Shown: piece by piece, positions 35,374-45,366 of the stretch
How the letters are laid out: the number at the start of each line of letters is the position of its first letter
Position numbering within the stretch: position 1 is the first letter of the stretch
Origin: Bacteroidales bacterium
Lineage (GTDB): Bacteria; Bacteroidota; Bacteroidia; Bacteroidales; UBA932
Assembly: GCA_017557535.1 (NCBI GenBank)
Contig: JAFYYM010000079.1
Location: 124,001 to 188,000 of the forward strand
DNA: 64,000 nucleotides
Reading direction: 5' to 3'
Notes under the pieces: generated by a model
Told to the model about the DNA's origin: nothing
Databases searched by the model: none
What the model saw: the letters and a program-made list of their open reading frames with translations, nothing else
Made by a program: the position numbers and the translations under genes

Positions 35374-36419
35374 GCCACCGAGAATTGCCAGATTATAGCC
35401 TCTTCGAAGACGTCCTCAGGACTAAGGACGGTGGTGGGATACTCGGGTTTATTCGGCGAGTCAGGGCAGTGCTGGCACTCGATCGCCACACCCTCATAAT
35501 CGAAGTAGCTCCGGCCGCATTTTCCGGTGGGGCAACCCGCGAGCCAGTTGCCAGTGTAAACCTGGACCGCCGGCTGAGTGGTCAGAACCTCAAGCATACG
35601 GCCACTCTGGGGAGAATAAAGCTTCGCGGCGGACTGAAGCTGCCCAGGCTCATAACCATTAATCATCCAGCAGTTATCATAGCCTTTACCGAATTTCAGG
35701 GCCGGGAAATCCTCGTTTATCTCGGCTCCAATCCTCTTGAACTCCTGAAAATCCATCGGGGTACCAGCGACCGGATCCGGCTCTCCGACAGGGATGAGGG
35801 TCTCGTCTGTCGGGAGATACACGGAAGCGTTGAGTTTGAGCTCGTGGTCGAGAATGTCTCCGTTACCTTCTCCGTTCAGGTTGAAATAGGCGTGATTGGT
35901 GAGATTGACGATTGTGGTCTTGTCTGTCCTTGCCGTAAGATAGAGCTTCAAGGCGTTATCCTCGCCCCACTCATACCTGGCGACGACTTTAAGATTGCCG
36001 GGATAACCAGCCTCACCGTCTTCTGAGAAATACATGAACTCAACGGCATCGCCCGCTATCCTGCTGTCCCATACTTGGTTCTGGAAACCCTCGGGGCCTC
36101 CGTGAAGATGGTTGGGGCCATTGTTGATCGGGAGGGTATATTCAATGCCGTCCAAAGTGAACTTGCCTTTGGCGATACGGTTGGCGAACCTTCCGGGGCA
36201 TTTTCCGGCACAAGGACCGTCAGCGAAATAGCTTTGCCCATCTGGATAGCCAAGAACAACATCCGCCATCTTTCCGTCCTTGTCCGGAACAGCAATGGAG
36301 ACAATCCCGGCCCCGACGCTTGATAGTCTCACGAAAGCCCCGCTCTCGTTCTGGATGGTGTAAAGGAATATCTCCTTTCCGCAAGGGCTGATGCCCCAAG
36401 ATTCTTTTGTGATCTTCAT
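35370..36419 (-). CDS. galM: aldose 1-epimerase
   Basis: A 349-residue galactose mutarotase. It has [17 protein letters not shown], the catalytic histidine in [13 protein letters not shown], and a C-terminal glutamate in [19 protein letters not shown]. It interconverts anomers of galactose or related sugars; galK is 8 kb away in this window. No signal peptide is seen, so it is cytoplasmic. Confidence 0.93.
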   Translation of the reverse strand: MKITKESWGISPCGKEIFLYTIQNESGAFVRLSSVGAGIVSIAVPDKDGKMADVVLGYPDGQSYFADGPCAGKCPGRFANRIAKGKFTLDGIEYTLPINNGPNHLHGGPEGFQNQVWDSRIAGDAVEFMYFSEDGEAGYPGNLKVVARYEWGEDNALKLYLTARTDKTTIVNLTNHAYFNLNGEGNGDILDHELKLNASVYLPTDETLIPVGEPDPVAGTPMDFQEFKRIGAEINEDFPALKFGKGYDNCWMINGYEPGQLQSAAKLYSPQSGRMLEVLTTQPAVQVYTGNWLAGCPTGKCGRSYFDYEGVAIECQHCPDSPNKPEYPTTVLSPEDVFEEAIIWQFSVA

Positions 36420-36430
36420 ATCATTGGTTA

Positions 36431-37396
36431 TTAAATATTCTCCAAATAAGGAAGGACCCTTTCTATCGGGGCGTCCTTCATCACGACAACCTTTTCTTTA
36501 TCGAGGACATATAGAGAAGGTATCGCTCTGACGTTGTAGCTCAAATCTTTCCGGATGGTGTAGTCCTGATCGTAACCGTTAGTCCAGGATTTGGGATATT
36601 CCGAAGCAAGCGTCCTCCACTTTTCTACCTCAAGGTCGATGTACAAGTTGACCACCGCCAGCTTGCCGGAACTGACGGCCTCATTGACCCGGTCATTTTG
36701 GGTGAGGTTGGAAATAACCTCCTCGCAGTTATGGCAACCGGGATTAGTGAAAAGCAACAGGACATTATCTGCCTTTATTCCGTGAAGGGTCCGGATGCGT
36801 CCGTCAAAACATGTGAACTTTATGTCAGAGGCTTTTGTGCCCACTTGGTTCAAAGAGCACATCAGGGCATCCCTTGAATATGCCGGCTTCATTTCCTCCG
36901 CGACGAGTGTGGATGTCGCCATGCCGTTGATATAGGGCTGGTACAGATCTTCGTCCCGCACCGGAGAATTGGGGTCGTATAAATACTTCGGGACCATTTT
37001 CTCAAAAAATCCGAACACATTGGAGGAAGGATTGGCCGTCTGGAAGTCGCTGACTTTCCGGAAGAAACCCTCAACTGATTTGGTTGCCTTCTTTCTGTCA
37101 CAGAAGGTCTCCAGGATAGTGACATATCTCCCGAGAGCGGATTCCACCTCATCGGCCGGAACTCCGTTGACTATGGTGGAGTCGCAATGGTAGCTCTTAT
37201 CTAGGAAAGCGTCCCAGAAATGATCGGCAATGTAGCCATAGATCTCCGCAGGCTCAGACATCACAGACGGAGCCTTCGGCGGAAGCGGGAAAGATCGTGC
37301 GTCCGGGACAGAGGCCTGGCGTCCTTTTCCTCCACACGAGGCAAGGATAAGCAAGAGGCAAACAACCTCAACGGTGTGTTTCAGACCGGCTCTCAT
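36431..37396 (-). CDS. thioredoxin-like lipoprotein (DUF5106-type)
   Basis: A 321-residue protein with a lipobox (LLLILASCGGKG, Cys near residue 21). The N-terminal half is helical and DUF5106-like; the C-terminal half is a thioredoxin fold with the redox motif NPGCHNCEEV and the cis-proline strand RAIPSLYVLD. It is a periplasmic or surface thiol-disulfide protein of unknown partner. Confidence 0.78.
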   Translation of the reverse strand: MRAGLKHTVEVVCLLLILASCGGKGRQASVPDARSFPLPPKAPSVMSEPAEIYGYIADHFWDAFLDKSYHCDSTIVNGVPADEVESALGRYVTILETFCDRKKATKSVEGFFRKVSDFQTANPSSNVFGFFEKMVPKYLYDPNSPVRDEDLYQPYINGMATSTLVAEEMKPAYSRDALMCSLNQVGTKASDIKFTCFDGRIRTLHGIKADNVLLLFTNPGCHNCEEVISNLTQNDRVNEAVSSGKLAVVNLYIDLEVEKWRTLASEYPKSWTNGYDQDYTIRKDLSYNVRAIPSLYVLDKEKVVVMKDAPIERVLPYLENI

Positions 37397-37411
37397 AAAA
37401 AGATATTCCTA

Positions 37412-37419
37412 CAAATTTA
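37412..37419 (-). promoter_or_regulatory. -7 element for the thioredoxin-like lipoprotein gene
   Basis: The minus strand reads TAAATTTG, an exact TAnnTTTG match 16 bases upstream of the ATG at 37396. The leader would be very short. Confidence 0.5.
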
Positions 37420-37457
37420 CTGAAAACTTGTCATTAATCCGTATCTTAGTTCCATAA

Positions 37458-40400
37458 ATGAGAAAGCTTGTCGTAATCTTTATACTATTGCTCTCTTGTG
37501 GAGTTCTAAAGGCCCAGTTCTCCCTTTCCGGAGAAGATCCCGGACGTGTCCGCTGGATGAGAATGGACACTCCACACATGAGGATCATCTACCCGGAAGG
37601 AGCCGATTCCCTCGCCGTGATTTATGGATCATGGCTGGAAAAAGCACGGAAAGCGGTCAGCTGGTCATCGGGGATGGAGATTGGCGAGTATTACAAAAGG
37701 CGGATGCCTGTCGTCCTGCACAATTTCAATCCTGTGGCGAACGCCTCGGTGACCTGGGCACCGAAAAGGATGGACATATTCACAAATCAAGACCCTTATT
37801 CTCCCACACCCATCCCATGGGAAAAACTTCTCGCCTTACATGAAGGTCGCCACGCCTCCCAGATGCAAGCTGGCGCAGGAGGACGCCTGGGGGTTTTTCA
37901 TTATGTTGTAGGAGAACTTTTCGCGGGAGCTGTGGCGGGGATTTATGCCGGACCCACTATTTTGGAAGGAGACGCTGTCGCGACGGAAACGGCCTTGACA
38001 GCCTCCGGAAGGGGTCGACAGGCCTCATTTCTGGAATATATGGCCCCTGCCCTTGATTGCGGAGATTGGAGAGACTACTGGAGGTGGTCTCTGGGATCCG
38101 GCAAGCGATATACTCCAGACCATTACAAAGCCGGATACTTGCTTGTCTCGGGGATGAGAGTCTTCTATGACAATCCTCTCTTCACTGACGACTATTTTTC
38201 CAGGGTAAGACATGGCGGAATGTTCGCCTTGAAAAAGACCATAAAGTCGTCAAGCGGAATGGGCATTAATCAGACATTCCACTCCATCTTGTCGGCTTAT
38301 CACGACATCTGGTCCGCCGAAGCATCGGCAAGAGAACCGTTCATGCCGTCGTCACAAATATCAGGACTCCCTTGGCTGCATGTGTCCTATTCGGGGTCCG
38401 TAATCGACAGGAATGGCATTATTTGGGCCAAGAAAAGCGGACTGACAGTCTCTGAATCCCTCGTGGCGATCAGTCCTCTGGGAAAAGAGACCAGGGTCAG
38501 GTCTTTCGCCTCATATTCAAGTCCTTTGGCCTATGATCAAGCCGGCGACAAGATCTGGTGGTCAGAAACGGTGTCGGATACAAGATGGTCTTTGGGAGGA
38601 AGTTCCCAGATTCGTTTTGTCTCCACCGACTCCCCTACGAAGGTCAAGGTCCTCACGAAAAAGGGGCGCTATTTCAACCCCTCTCCATCGCCGGACGGTA
38701 AATATGTGGCGGCCACTGAATATCCCCCAATGGGAGGCTCGAGGATAGTGGTTTTGAACTCAGATGACGGTTCCGTTGAAAAAACCTTGGAAGCTCCTGA
38801 TACCTTGCAATTTACAGAGGCTGCTTGGCTTGGGGGCAAACTCTATGTGGCGGGGCTCTCAGACAACGGGATGGGAATATATGAACTTGATCCTCTGCGG
38901 ACGGTCCTTAAACCAATGCCGGTGGAATTGTCAACCCTGCGACAGTCTCAAGGGGCTTTGACTTTTGTCTGTGACAGGACGGGTGTCAAAGAGATGTATC
39001 TTTTCAAACCCGAATCAGGAACCCTGCTGCAGGTCACCTCAACCCGTTATGGAATATCTTCCCCGGTACTCAACAACACGGCGGATACCTTGTTTTATTC
39101 CTCACTCGCCCCTTCGGATAATTCGGCGGCATACCGTCAAGGATGGATGGTCTACGCCACAGCGGCGAAAGATCTTCCAATGACTCCGGTCTCGTTCTCC
39201 GATATTCATAAATATCCTGTGGCGGACGCCCTCTCAGAACAAGAGAAACTGCTTTCTGATGGCGCTTGGGACGCCACGCTCGAGTATTCCGTCGCAACCT
39301 TCAGCGAACCCCGCCGCCACCGGAAAATGACCCCCACACTTCATTCTTGGGCACCCTTCTATTTCAACTATGACAACGTGGAAAGCATAAGCGGAGACGA
39401 CTATTTCAAGACGGCTTCTCCCGGAGCGACGGCACTGTTCCAGAACCTTGTGGGTGATGGCTACGGATTTGTGGGATACGGTATTCATCCCGATCCGGAC
39501 CTTGAGGGGATATGGAGACATTCCGGTCATCTGAAATACGTCTATAATGGCCTCTACCCTATGGTAGAGTTGTCTGCCGATGTCGGGGACAGGGCCGCCA
39601 AAGACCTGATGAGAGTCCAACAGACCCAAATCAGAGAGCATTCAGTCTCAGTCTTCACTTCTCGAGAAAGAATAGCTTCAAGACCCTACTTTGAAGGTTC
39701 CGCCAGACTGTACATCCCATTCAACCTCAGTTCCGGTGGAATCTCAAGAGGAATTGTCCCGCAGGTTCGTTATCGGTTCACCAACGACAGGGTTAATGAC
39801 AAGATCAGCATCCGGATCGAAGAGGAAAAGAACGGGAAGAAAACAGTTAAAGAGGTCTCATCCATATATCAGGACCATCTCACATATCTTTCCTCTTTAG
39901 ATTTCTCTGTTAGGGGATACGTGATGAGAAATAAGGCTCCCTCTCAGACATATCCGAGGCTTGGCTTCGGCGCAGAAATCGGTTTCAGGACCAGACCTGG
40001 GCTTTCCCTTGCCTATGGCAATACGGCCTATATTCACTCATACGGTTACCTGCCTGGTTTCATTCAAGACCAGGGACTCAAGATCTCGGCTACTCTCGGA
40101 GCGAAAGTTGGTGGCGGAGAACTCAGCATGCCTGATTCTCCGGCCACATTCCATCCCCGTGGGTTTGTGGACAGCAACGTGGGTGCTCTCTTGAACGCTT
40201 GCTCCACGTTAAAGGGTAAAATATCTCTTGACTATGCGATAAGGTTCCTCAACATTGATTGGTCGGGACTCAGCCCCCTCGCATATTTAAAGAATTTCAC
40301 GCTTGTCCCCTTCGTAGACTGTTCTTTCATGAAATTCAGAGTCTCGGACAAGTATCTTATCAATCAGGCCGGGATCCAATTAGAGAGGCTATCCAGCGTG

Positions 40401-40562
40401 GGTTTTGACCTCGCGGCCACGCTCGGAAACTTCCTCTGGCTGCCTTATGACACTCAGATTGGGATACGGTACTCGAGAAACCACTGGAACAATATTGACC
40501 AATTCAACACAAAAGGACTCTCGAAGGATTACTTCGGTGCCATATTCAATGTCTCACTGTAA
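37458..40562 (+). CDS. large secreted HEGRH / beta-propeller / outer-membrane-barrel protein
   Basis: A 1034-residue protein with a signal peptide (SCGVLKAQ). Residues about 20-280 resemble a gluzincin peptidase: LLALHEGRHASQMQAG carries HExxH near residue 126, and EGDAVATETALTASGRGRQ lies about 45 residues later, as a third-ligand helix would. The middle (about 290-600) has TolB/WD-like blades (YFNPSPSPDGKYVAATEYP). The last 350 residues look like an outer-membrane beta-barrel. I infer a surface protease or assembly factor; no characterised homologue is recognised. Confidence 0.7.
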   Translation: MRKLVVIFILLLSCGVLKAQFSLSGEDPGRVRWMRMDTPHMRIIYPEGADSLAVIYGSWLEKARKAVSWSSGMEIGEYYKRRMPVVLHNFNPVANASVTWAPKRMDIFTNQDPYSPTPIPWEKLLALHEGRHASQMQAGAGGRLGVFHYVVGELFAGAVAGIYAGPTILEGDAVATETALTASGRGRQASFLEYMAPALDCGDWRDYWRWSLGSGKRYTPDHYKAGYLLVSGMRVFYDNPLFTDDYFSRVRHGGMFALKKTIKSSSGMGINQTFHSILSAYHDIWSAEASAREPFMPSSQISGLPWLHVSYSGSVIDRNGIIWAKKSGLTVSESLVAISPLGKETRVRSFASYSSPLAYDQAGDKIWWSETVSDTRWSLGGSSQIRFVSTDSPTKVKVLTKKGRYFNPSPSPDGKYVAATEYPPMGGSRIVVLNSDDGSVEKTLEAPDTLQFTEAAWLGGKLYVAGLSDNGMGIYELDPLRTVLKPMPVELSTLRQSQGALTFVCDRTGVKEMYLFKPESGTLLQVTSTRYGISSPVLNNTADTLFYSSLAPSDNSAAYRQGWMVYATAAKDLPMTPVSFSDIHKYPVADALSEQEKLLSDGAWDATLEYSVATFSEPRRHRKMTPTLHSWAPFYFNYDNVESISGDDYFKTASPGATALFQNLVGDGYGFVGYGIHPDPDLEGIWRHSGHLKYVYNGLYPMVELSADVGDRAAKDLMRVQQTQIREHSVSVFTSRERIASRPYFEGSARLYIPFNLSSGGISRGIVPQVRYRFTNDRVNDKISIRIEEEKNGKKTVKEVSSIYQDHLTYLSSLDFSVRGYVMRNKAPSQTYPRLGFGAEIGFRTRPGLSLAYGNTAYIHSYGYLPGFIQDQGLKISATLGAKVGGGELSMPDSPATFHPRGFVDSNVGALLNACSTLKGKISLDYAIRFLNIDWSGLSPLAYLKNFTLVPFVDCSFMKFRVSDKYLINQAGIQLERLSSVGFDLAATLGNFLWLPYDTQIGIRYSRNHWNNIDQFNTKGLSKDYFGAIFNVSL

Positions 40563-40573
40563 TTATTTTTTCA

Positions 40574-40581
40574 TATATTTG
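40574..40581 (+). promoter_or_regulatory. -7 element of the yeiH operon
   Basis: TATATTTG matches TAnnTTTG exactly, 34 bases before ATG 40616. No convincing -33 element. Confidence 0.55.
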
Positions 40582-40615
40582 TACAAATAGTAGAATCTTT
40601 TACTAATTTCTCAAT

Positions 40616-41968
40616 ATGGAAAAAAACAAAACCGTCCCCGCTTTCTGGGGAAAAGAGGACTGGCAGGCCGTATGGATTGGATTCATAGTGATCCTCCTGG
40701 CATGTATAGCCGTCCTTACGAAAGCATTTGATTTTTCGGCAGTTAAATTCTCCACATGGGCTGTTGGCGAAGCTGCCGCAACAAAAGCCGTCCCTCTGGC
40801 CACACAGCTTGGCGAATGGGCATTCTGGCGGAAACTCATTGTAACGGTTGTGGTGCTTTGCGTCCTCTTCACTCTTGGTGTAAAACTCCAAGGAGAAAGT
40901 GTGAAGAAGTACATCCCCGCATTTCTAGGGCTGTTCGTGATCGCCTTGATTGTCCGTTTTGTCAGCGCCGAGTTCACTCTCAACCGCTATCTCGAATGGG
41001 CTTTCTGGGCTTTGCTGATCGGCCTGTTGATTTCGAACACCGTGGGGGTTCCCGATTGGCTCAAACCGGCTATCAAGACGGAGTTCTACATCAAGACCGG
41101 ACTCGTGATCATGGGTTTCTCCGTCCTTTTCTCGAATATCGCCAAATTCGGTCTTTATGGCCTCGGTATCGCATGGATAGTCACCCCTATTGTTATCATC
41201 TTTATGTGGTGGCTTGGAACAAAGGTCCTGAAGATTGATAATAAGCCACTCGTAATCACCTTGGCATCAGCTACTTCCGTTTGCGGAACCTCTGCCGCTA
41301 TCGCCACGGGAGCCGCTTCGGGAGCAAAGAAGGACGACCTTTCGATCGCCATCTCGATCTCTATCATTTTCACCATTCTGATGATGGTTTTCGAGCCCAT
41401 GATCATCAAGGCTGTCGGTATGAGCCAGCTTATGGGTGGAGCTCTTATCGGGGGAACCGTGGACTCAACCGGAGCCGTGGTTCTCGCCGGAAACGCCCTT
41501 GGTCCTGAGGCTGAGCAGGCCGCTGTCCTTGTGAAGAGCATCCAGAATATCCTCATCGGCTTTATCGCCTTCTTTGTCGCCGTATTCTTCGCCACGAGAG
41601 TTGAGAAGAACTCAGAGAAAAAGGTTGGTGCCGGCGAGATCTGGAAGCGTTTCCCGAAGTTCATCATCGGATTCTTCGTCGCCTCACTAGTGGCCTCTTT
41701 CCTGATCCAGCCTATCTTCGGTGGAGACCAGGTCAGTGCCATCAACAAGGTCTTGGATCAGTACAAGAACTGGGCTTTCGTGCTGGCGTTCACCAGCATC
41801 GGTCTTGACACCAACTTCAAGGAGCTGGCCAAGAACATGCAAGGCGGAAAGGTGCTTTGGCTCTACATAGTCGGCCAGGTATTCAATATCGCCCTTACCC
41901 TCTTCGCTGTCTGGTTCCTGCTCTCCGGAGTGGTCTTTGACGTTCCCGTCCTCGACCTCTTCAAATAG
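40616..41968 (+). CDS. yeiH: YeiH-family membrane transporter (putative sulfate exporter family)
   Basis: A 450-residue protein with 11-12 membrane segments of the Cons_hypoth698/YeiH family. The conserved block is SVCGTSAAIATGAASGAKK near residue 222, and VDSTGAVVLAGNALG follows. The family is annotated as putative sulfate exporters but the substrate is not well established. It is the first gene of a tight three-gene unit with a small membrane protein and a CpXC protein. Confidence 0.88.
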   Translation: MEKNKTVPAFWGKEDWQAVWIGFIVILLACIAVLTKAFDFSAVKFSTWAVGEAAATKAVPLATQLGEWAFWRKLIVTVVVLCVLFTLGVKLQGESVKKYIPAFLGLFVIALIVRFVSAEFTLNRYLEWAFWALLIGLLISNTVGVPDWLKPAIKTEFYIKTGLVIMGFSVLFSNIAKFGLYGLGIAWIVTPIVIIFMWWLGTKVLKIDNKPLVITLASATSVCGTSAAIATGAASGAKKDDLSIAISISIIFTILMMVFEPMIIKAVGMSQLMGGALIGGTVDSTGAVVLAGNALGPEAEQAAVLVKSIQNILIGFIAFFVAVFFATRVEKNSEKKVGAGEIWKRFPKFIIGFFVASLVASFLIQPIFGGDQVSAINKVLDQYKNWAFVLAFTSIGLDTNFKELAKNMQGGKVLWLYIVGQVFNIALTLFAVWFLLSGVVFDVPVLDLFK

Positions 41969-42249
41969 TGGGTAAAAGCAAGGAAAAAGCATTCAAAGTG
42001 GTCACGATCCTCGTGGTTGTGGCCATTTTGGTTTGCGCCTTATGGATTATGGGCAACCATCTCGGGCTCGTAAACGGATATGATTTCGGTGCTGGCGCAT
42101 ATTATTACGCCGACATACCAGGCTTTGAGAATATCGAGAAAGAAGGGGTGTACCGGACGAAGGTGCCATATTGGGCCCATGTGGTCCTCTTTCTTTGCTG
42201 GGGATGGCTCATGTACCGCCTCTGGGTGTGGATTGATAAACGGAAATAA
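41968..42249 (+). CDS. small two-helix membrane protein
   Basis: A 93-residue protein starting with GTG that overlaps the yeiH stop by one base (TAGTG). There are two hydrophobic segments, about residues 9-27 and 68-85, separated by a loop rich in Tyr and Ala (GAYYYADIPGFENIEKEG). I do not recognise it. The overlap suggests a partner or accessory subunit of YeiH. Confidence 0.7.
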   Translation: MGKSKEKAFKVVTILVVVAILVCALWIMGNHLGLVNGYDFGAGAYYYADIPGFENIEKEGVYRTKVPYWAHVVLFLCWGWLMYRLWVWIDKRK

Positions 42250-42900
42250 ATGAAAACTAACGCCTTCGCAACCTGTTCCTCCTGTGGGAAGACTTCCGGG
42301 GTTGAGGTCTATAGCGGAATAAACACTTCCGCCGAGCCAGAGTTGAAAGCAAAGGTTAAGGACGGCTCGCTGTTCCTTTGGGAATGTCCCCATTGCGGAA
42401 AGACAAACCTCGTCTCGGGACAAATGATATATCATGATCCGGAAGAGCGCCTGATGATATGGCTTCTTCCGGAAGGGTCTTTGCCCGAAGAAAGCGTAAA
42501 AGCGATTGAGAAGAGTCTTGCCTCCGCCGCGGAAACACTCGAGGGATATACATTCAGAAGGGTGGATGACGCTGGATCCTTGATTGAGAAAGTGAACATT
42601 TTCGACGCCGGACTTGAAGACACGGTCATAGAGATGGTCAAACACGTCACTAAGATGGAACTCTCCCAAAGGGGCGCCGGGAAAGACATCGTTGACGTGA
42701 CTCTCAGATTTTTCAGGATAGAGGGTCCTGACCATGAGCTGACTTTCACTTATCCGGCAGGAGGCCAGATGCAAGGCGTCCAAATCGGATTCAATGTATA
42801 TGAAGATTGCGCCGGAATCCTCCGACGCAACCCTTCGATAATACCTTCCGACGGCTTCTCTAGGATAGACCAGGATTGGATCGCCAGGTATTTCAGATGA
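42250..42900 (+). CDS. CpXC-domain protein
   Basis: A 216-residue cytoplasmic protein with two zinc-ribbon-like CxxC pairs: CSSCGK (residues 9-14) and CPHCGK (about 42-47), the pattern of CpXC-domain proteins. The role is unknown. Its ATG directly follows the stop of the small membrane protein with no gap. Confidence 0.75.
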   Translation: MKTNAFATCSSCGKTSGVEVYSGINTSAEPELKAKVKDGSLFLWECPHCGKTNLVSGQMIYHDPEERLMIWLLPEGSLPEESVKAIEKSLASAAETLEGYTFRRVDDAGSLIEKVNIFDAGLEDTVIEMVKHVTKMELSQRGAGKDIVDVTLRFFRIEGPDHELTFTYPAGGQMQGVQIGFNVYEDCAGILRRNPSIIPSDGFSRIDQDWIARYFR

Positions 42901-42917
42901 CTTTCTAAAGAGGCTTC

Positions 42918-44183
42918 TCACATGGCTTGGATCTGATTATCCATCCACTCCCAATGCTTCTTGTAGTTGCTTTTCATTGTTGACACCGCTTCGTCAAACG
43001 ACATCGACTCATCATTGTTGACCGTGGTGGTCATCGACCATTTCGTCTTGTCATGGTCGACCGAGACTCTTAACTTGTCAGCGAGCACGTCAAAATAATC
43101 AGCGACCGCACGGAACTCCCCCCTGTTCTCCAACCATTTCTCCTTGAGCCTTTTAACGAAGGAAGGATCCTTGAAAAGATAGCCGTAAAAGATCGAGTTT
43201 TTGATCCTGAATAATTTCACCTCACTCCCCCTGAAAGTGCCCCAGTCGAAATCCCACACAGGTCCGGCTTTGAGCTTGCCTCCTTTGTCCCGGTACATGT
43301 AACTGCTCTTCGGGTGGCCAGGTTCTCCGCACTGGACAAGCTCATAGACGAACCACCAGTCTATGAAGGTGTCCATGTCTATGTAGTCCTGCCAACCGCT
43401 GGTCGTGATGTCGTCGGTAACTATCTTGGACTCAATCTCATTGAATTCCGCCTTTATCTCATTGAAGCGCTCTTCGGTCATATCCCCGCCTTTCCAATCT
43501 TTGATCTGAACAGGAAGGGACAGCAGGTCCGACTTGAACTTATAGTCCTCGTCATAGTTGACATCCAGCTCTAGAAGATAGCCTCCTTTCTTGAGATTGA
43601 GGCGGTGATCGCCTATCTTGATGTGCTCACATAGGAAGTAGTTGCCCTGCCAGACGGAGTTGAGGTAAAGCTCGACGAATTCCCCGTGTGGAGTCCAATC
43701 GAAGGATCTCGCCTTTTGGGCAACCTTGAAGGCTATGGCGTTGCGGATATCCGTCCTGTCAATGTAATTGGCCAGAAGATTCCAACGTTTATCCGACGCC
43801 ATACCACAAAGAGTCGCTGCGTTTTCCAGCTTCAAGGCATAAGGCTTTTTGGGAAGGCCCCAAGTGGAATTACCCCGGCCCTTTATATTAGCCTTACCAT
43901 AATCAATGAACTCGCCGTCGGGGGTAAACAAATTGACCGTGGCCCCTTCTACCCAAACCGTCTTGCTATTTATGGCCGTTCCTTCGGGAGTGTAAATGTA
44001 GAGGTGCGGAAGACCGGTGTCATGCCAATCCTTTTCATCCGCTGGCCGCACATTAGGGTCGTCCTCCTCTTTTCCACAGGAAAAAAGAAGGACAACCATC
44101 GTCAGCGACACCGCAATGATGCGGCATATTCTCTTAAACGCTTCTATCTTAGAATAATATTTATTCCACCTTCCTCGCGCCAT
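42918..44183 (-). CDS. CotH-family kinase-like lipoprotein
   Basis: A 421-residue protein with a membrane/lipoprotein signal (VVLLFSCGKEED). The CotH blocks KGRGNSTWGLPKKPYALKLE, WNLLANYIDRTDIRNAIA, FLCEHIKIGDHRLNLKKGG and KAGPVWDFDWGTF are clear; the last contains the metal-binding DxD-like residues of the CotH kinase fold. Bacteroidota carry many such surface proteins of unknown target. The ORF start overlaps the galK end by 23 bases. Confidence 0.88.
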   Translation of the reverse strand: MARGRWNKYYSKIEAFKRICRIIAVSLTMVVLLFSCGKEEDDPNVRPADEKDWHDTGLPHLYIYTPEGTAINSKTVWVEGATVNLFTPDGEFIDYGKANIKGRGNSTWGLPKKPYALKLENAATLCGMASDKRWNLLANYIDRTDIRNAIAFKVAQKARSFDWTPHGEFVELYLNSVWQGNYFLCEHIKIGDHRLNLKKGGYLLELDVNYDEDYKFKSDLLSLPVQIKDWKGGDMTEERFNEIKAEFNEIESKIVTDDITTSGWQDYIDMDTFIDWWFVYELVQCGEPGHPKSSYMYRDKGGKLKAGPVWDFDWGTFRGSEVKLFRIKNSIFYGYLFKDPSFVKRLKEKWLENRGEFRAVADYFDVLADKLRVSVDHDKTKWSMTTTVNNDESMSFDEAVSTMKSNYKKHWEWMDNQIQAM

Positions 44184-45315
44184 CGCTTATCACGACATCA
44201 TAGATCTTGACATCATGGCCGAACTCGGCGGGGAATTTCTCCTTGACCGCCTTAATGAAATTGTCATAGAGTTCCTCTTTGACAAGGTTGATGGTGCAAC
44301 CACCGAAACCTCCACCCATGACTCGTGATCCGGTGACGTCGCATTTGCGGGCAAGTTTGTTGAGGAAGTCAAGTTCCGGGCAGCTTACCTCATACAGTTT
44401 GCTCATACCGAAATGAGTCTGGTACATCATCTCGCCCACGGTCTCATAGTCTCCCCTCTCAAGGGCGTCGCAAACGTCGAGAACCCTCTGAACCTCTCCG
44501 ATCACATATTCTGCCCTGAGGAAATCCTCCTCGGGAATTTCTTCGCGAACCTCTTCCAGCCAAACTCTCTTGGCATCTGAAAGGAACTCGACATCGGGAT
44601 GATTCTTGCGAATGGCCGCCGCCGCATTCTCGCAAGACTCACGGCGCTTATTGTATGCGGAAGAAGCGAGCTCATGCTTCACGCAAGAGTCAATCAAAAC
44701 AAGCTTATACCCTTGAGGATCAAAGGGGAAGTATTTGTGCTCCAAGGTCTTGCAGTTCAAGCGGATAAGACAACCCTTTTTCCCGAAAATGGAAGCGAAC
44801 TGGTCCATGATGCCGCACTTGACTCCGCAATAGTTGTGCTCCGTGCTCTGTCCGATCTTGGCCAACTCAAATTTGTCAATCGTTCCGCCATTGAAAAGCT
44901 CGTTGAGAGCGAAAGCGAATGTGCTCTCCAAAGCGGCGGAAGAAGAAAGGCCGGCGCCAAGAGGAACATCTCCAGCGAAAGCGCAATCAAATCCCTCAAC
45001 CTTGCCTCCCCGTTTGATGATCTCACGGCAAACACCGAAAATGTAACGAGCCCACTGCTGCTGGGGCTTATCCTCCTCAGCAAGGCCGAACTCGACATAC
45101 TCATCGTAGTCAAGGGAGAAGGCTTTGACCTTGTCCGTGCCATTAGGCTTGATCTCGACCATGATTCCGCAGTCAATTGCGCCAGGGAACACATATCCAC
45201 CATTGTAGTCGGTGTGTTCACCGATAAGGTTGATTCTTCCAGCGGAGGCGAACACCTCTCCCTCTGTTTTGTACAGGGCTTTGAATTTCTCCCTGATTTT
45301 GGTTTTCATTTCCAT
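44161..45315 (-). CDS. galK: galactokinase
   Basis: A 384-residue GHMP kinase. The galactokinase signature GRINLIGEHTDYNGGYVFPG is near residue 27, motif 2 is VPLGAGLSSSAALESTFAFA, and motif 3 is VMGGGFGGCTINLV. It phosphorylates galactose in the Leloir pathway. No galT or galE is in the window. Confidence 0.97.
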   Translation of the reverse strand: MEMKTKIREKFKALYKTEGEVFASAGRINLIGEHTDYNGGYVFPGAIDCGIMVEIKPNGTDKVKAFSLDYDEYVEFGLAEEDKPQQQWARYIFGVCREIIKRGGKVEGFDCAFAGDVPLGAGLSSSAALESTFAFALNELFNGGTIDKFELAKIGQSTEHNYCGVKCGIMDQFASIFGKKGCLIRLNCKTLEHKYFPFDPQGYKLVLIDSCVKHELASSAYNKRRESCENAAAAIRKNHPDVEFLSDAKRVWLEEVREEIPEEDFLRAEYVIGEVQRVLDVCDALERGDYETVGEMMYQTHFGMSKLYEVSCPELDFLNKLARKCDVTGSRVMGGGFGGCTINLVKEELYDNFIKAVKEKFPAEFGHDVKIYDVVISDGARKVE

Positions 45316-45350
45316 AATTATGCGATTAGAGCGTTATTATTCCATTCTCA

Positions 45351-45358
45351 CAAAAATA
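45351..45358 (-). promoter_or_regulatory. -7 element of galK
   Basis: The minus strand reads TATTTTTG (TAnnTTTG match) 36 bases upstream of ATG 45315, in the short AT-rich gap after the nuclease gene. Confidence 0.55.
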
Positions 45359-45366
45359 ATAAATTA

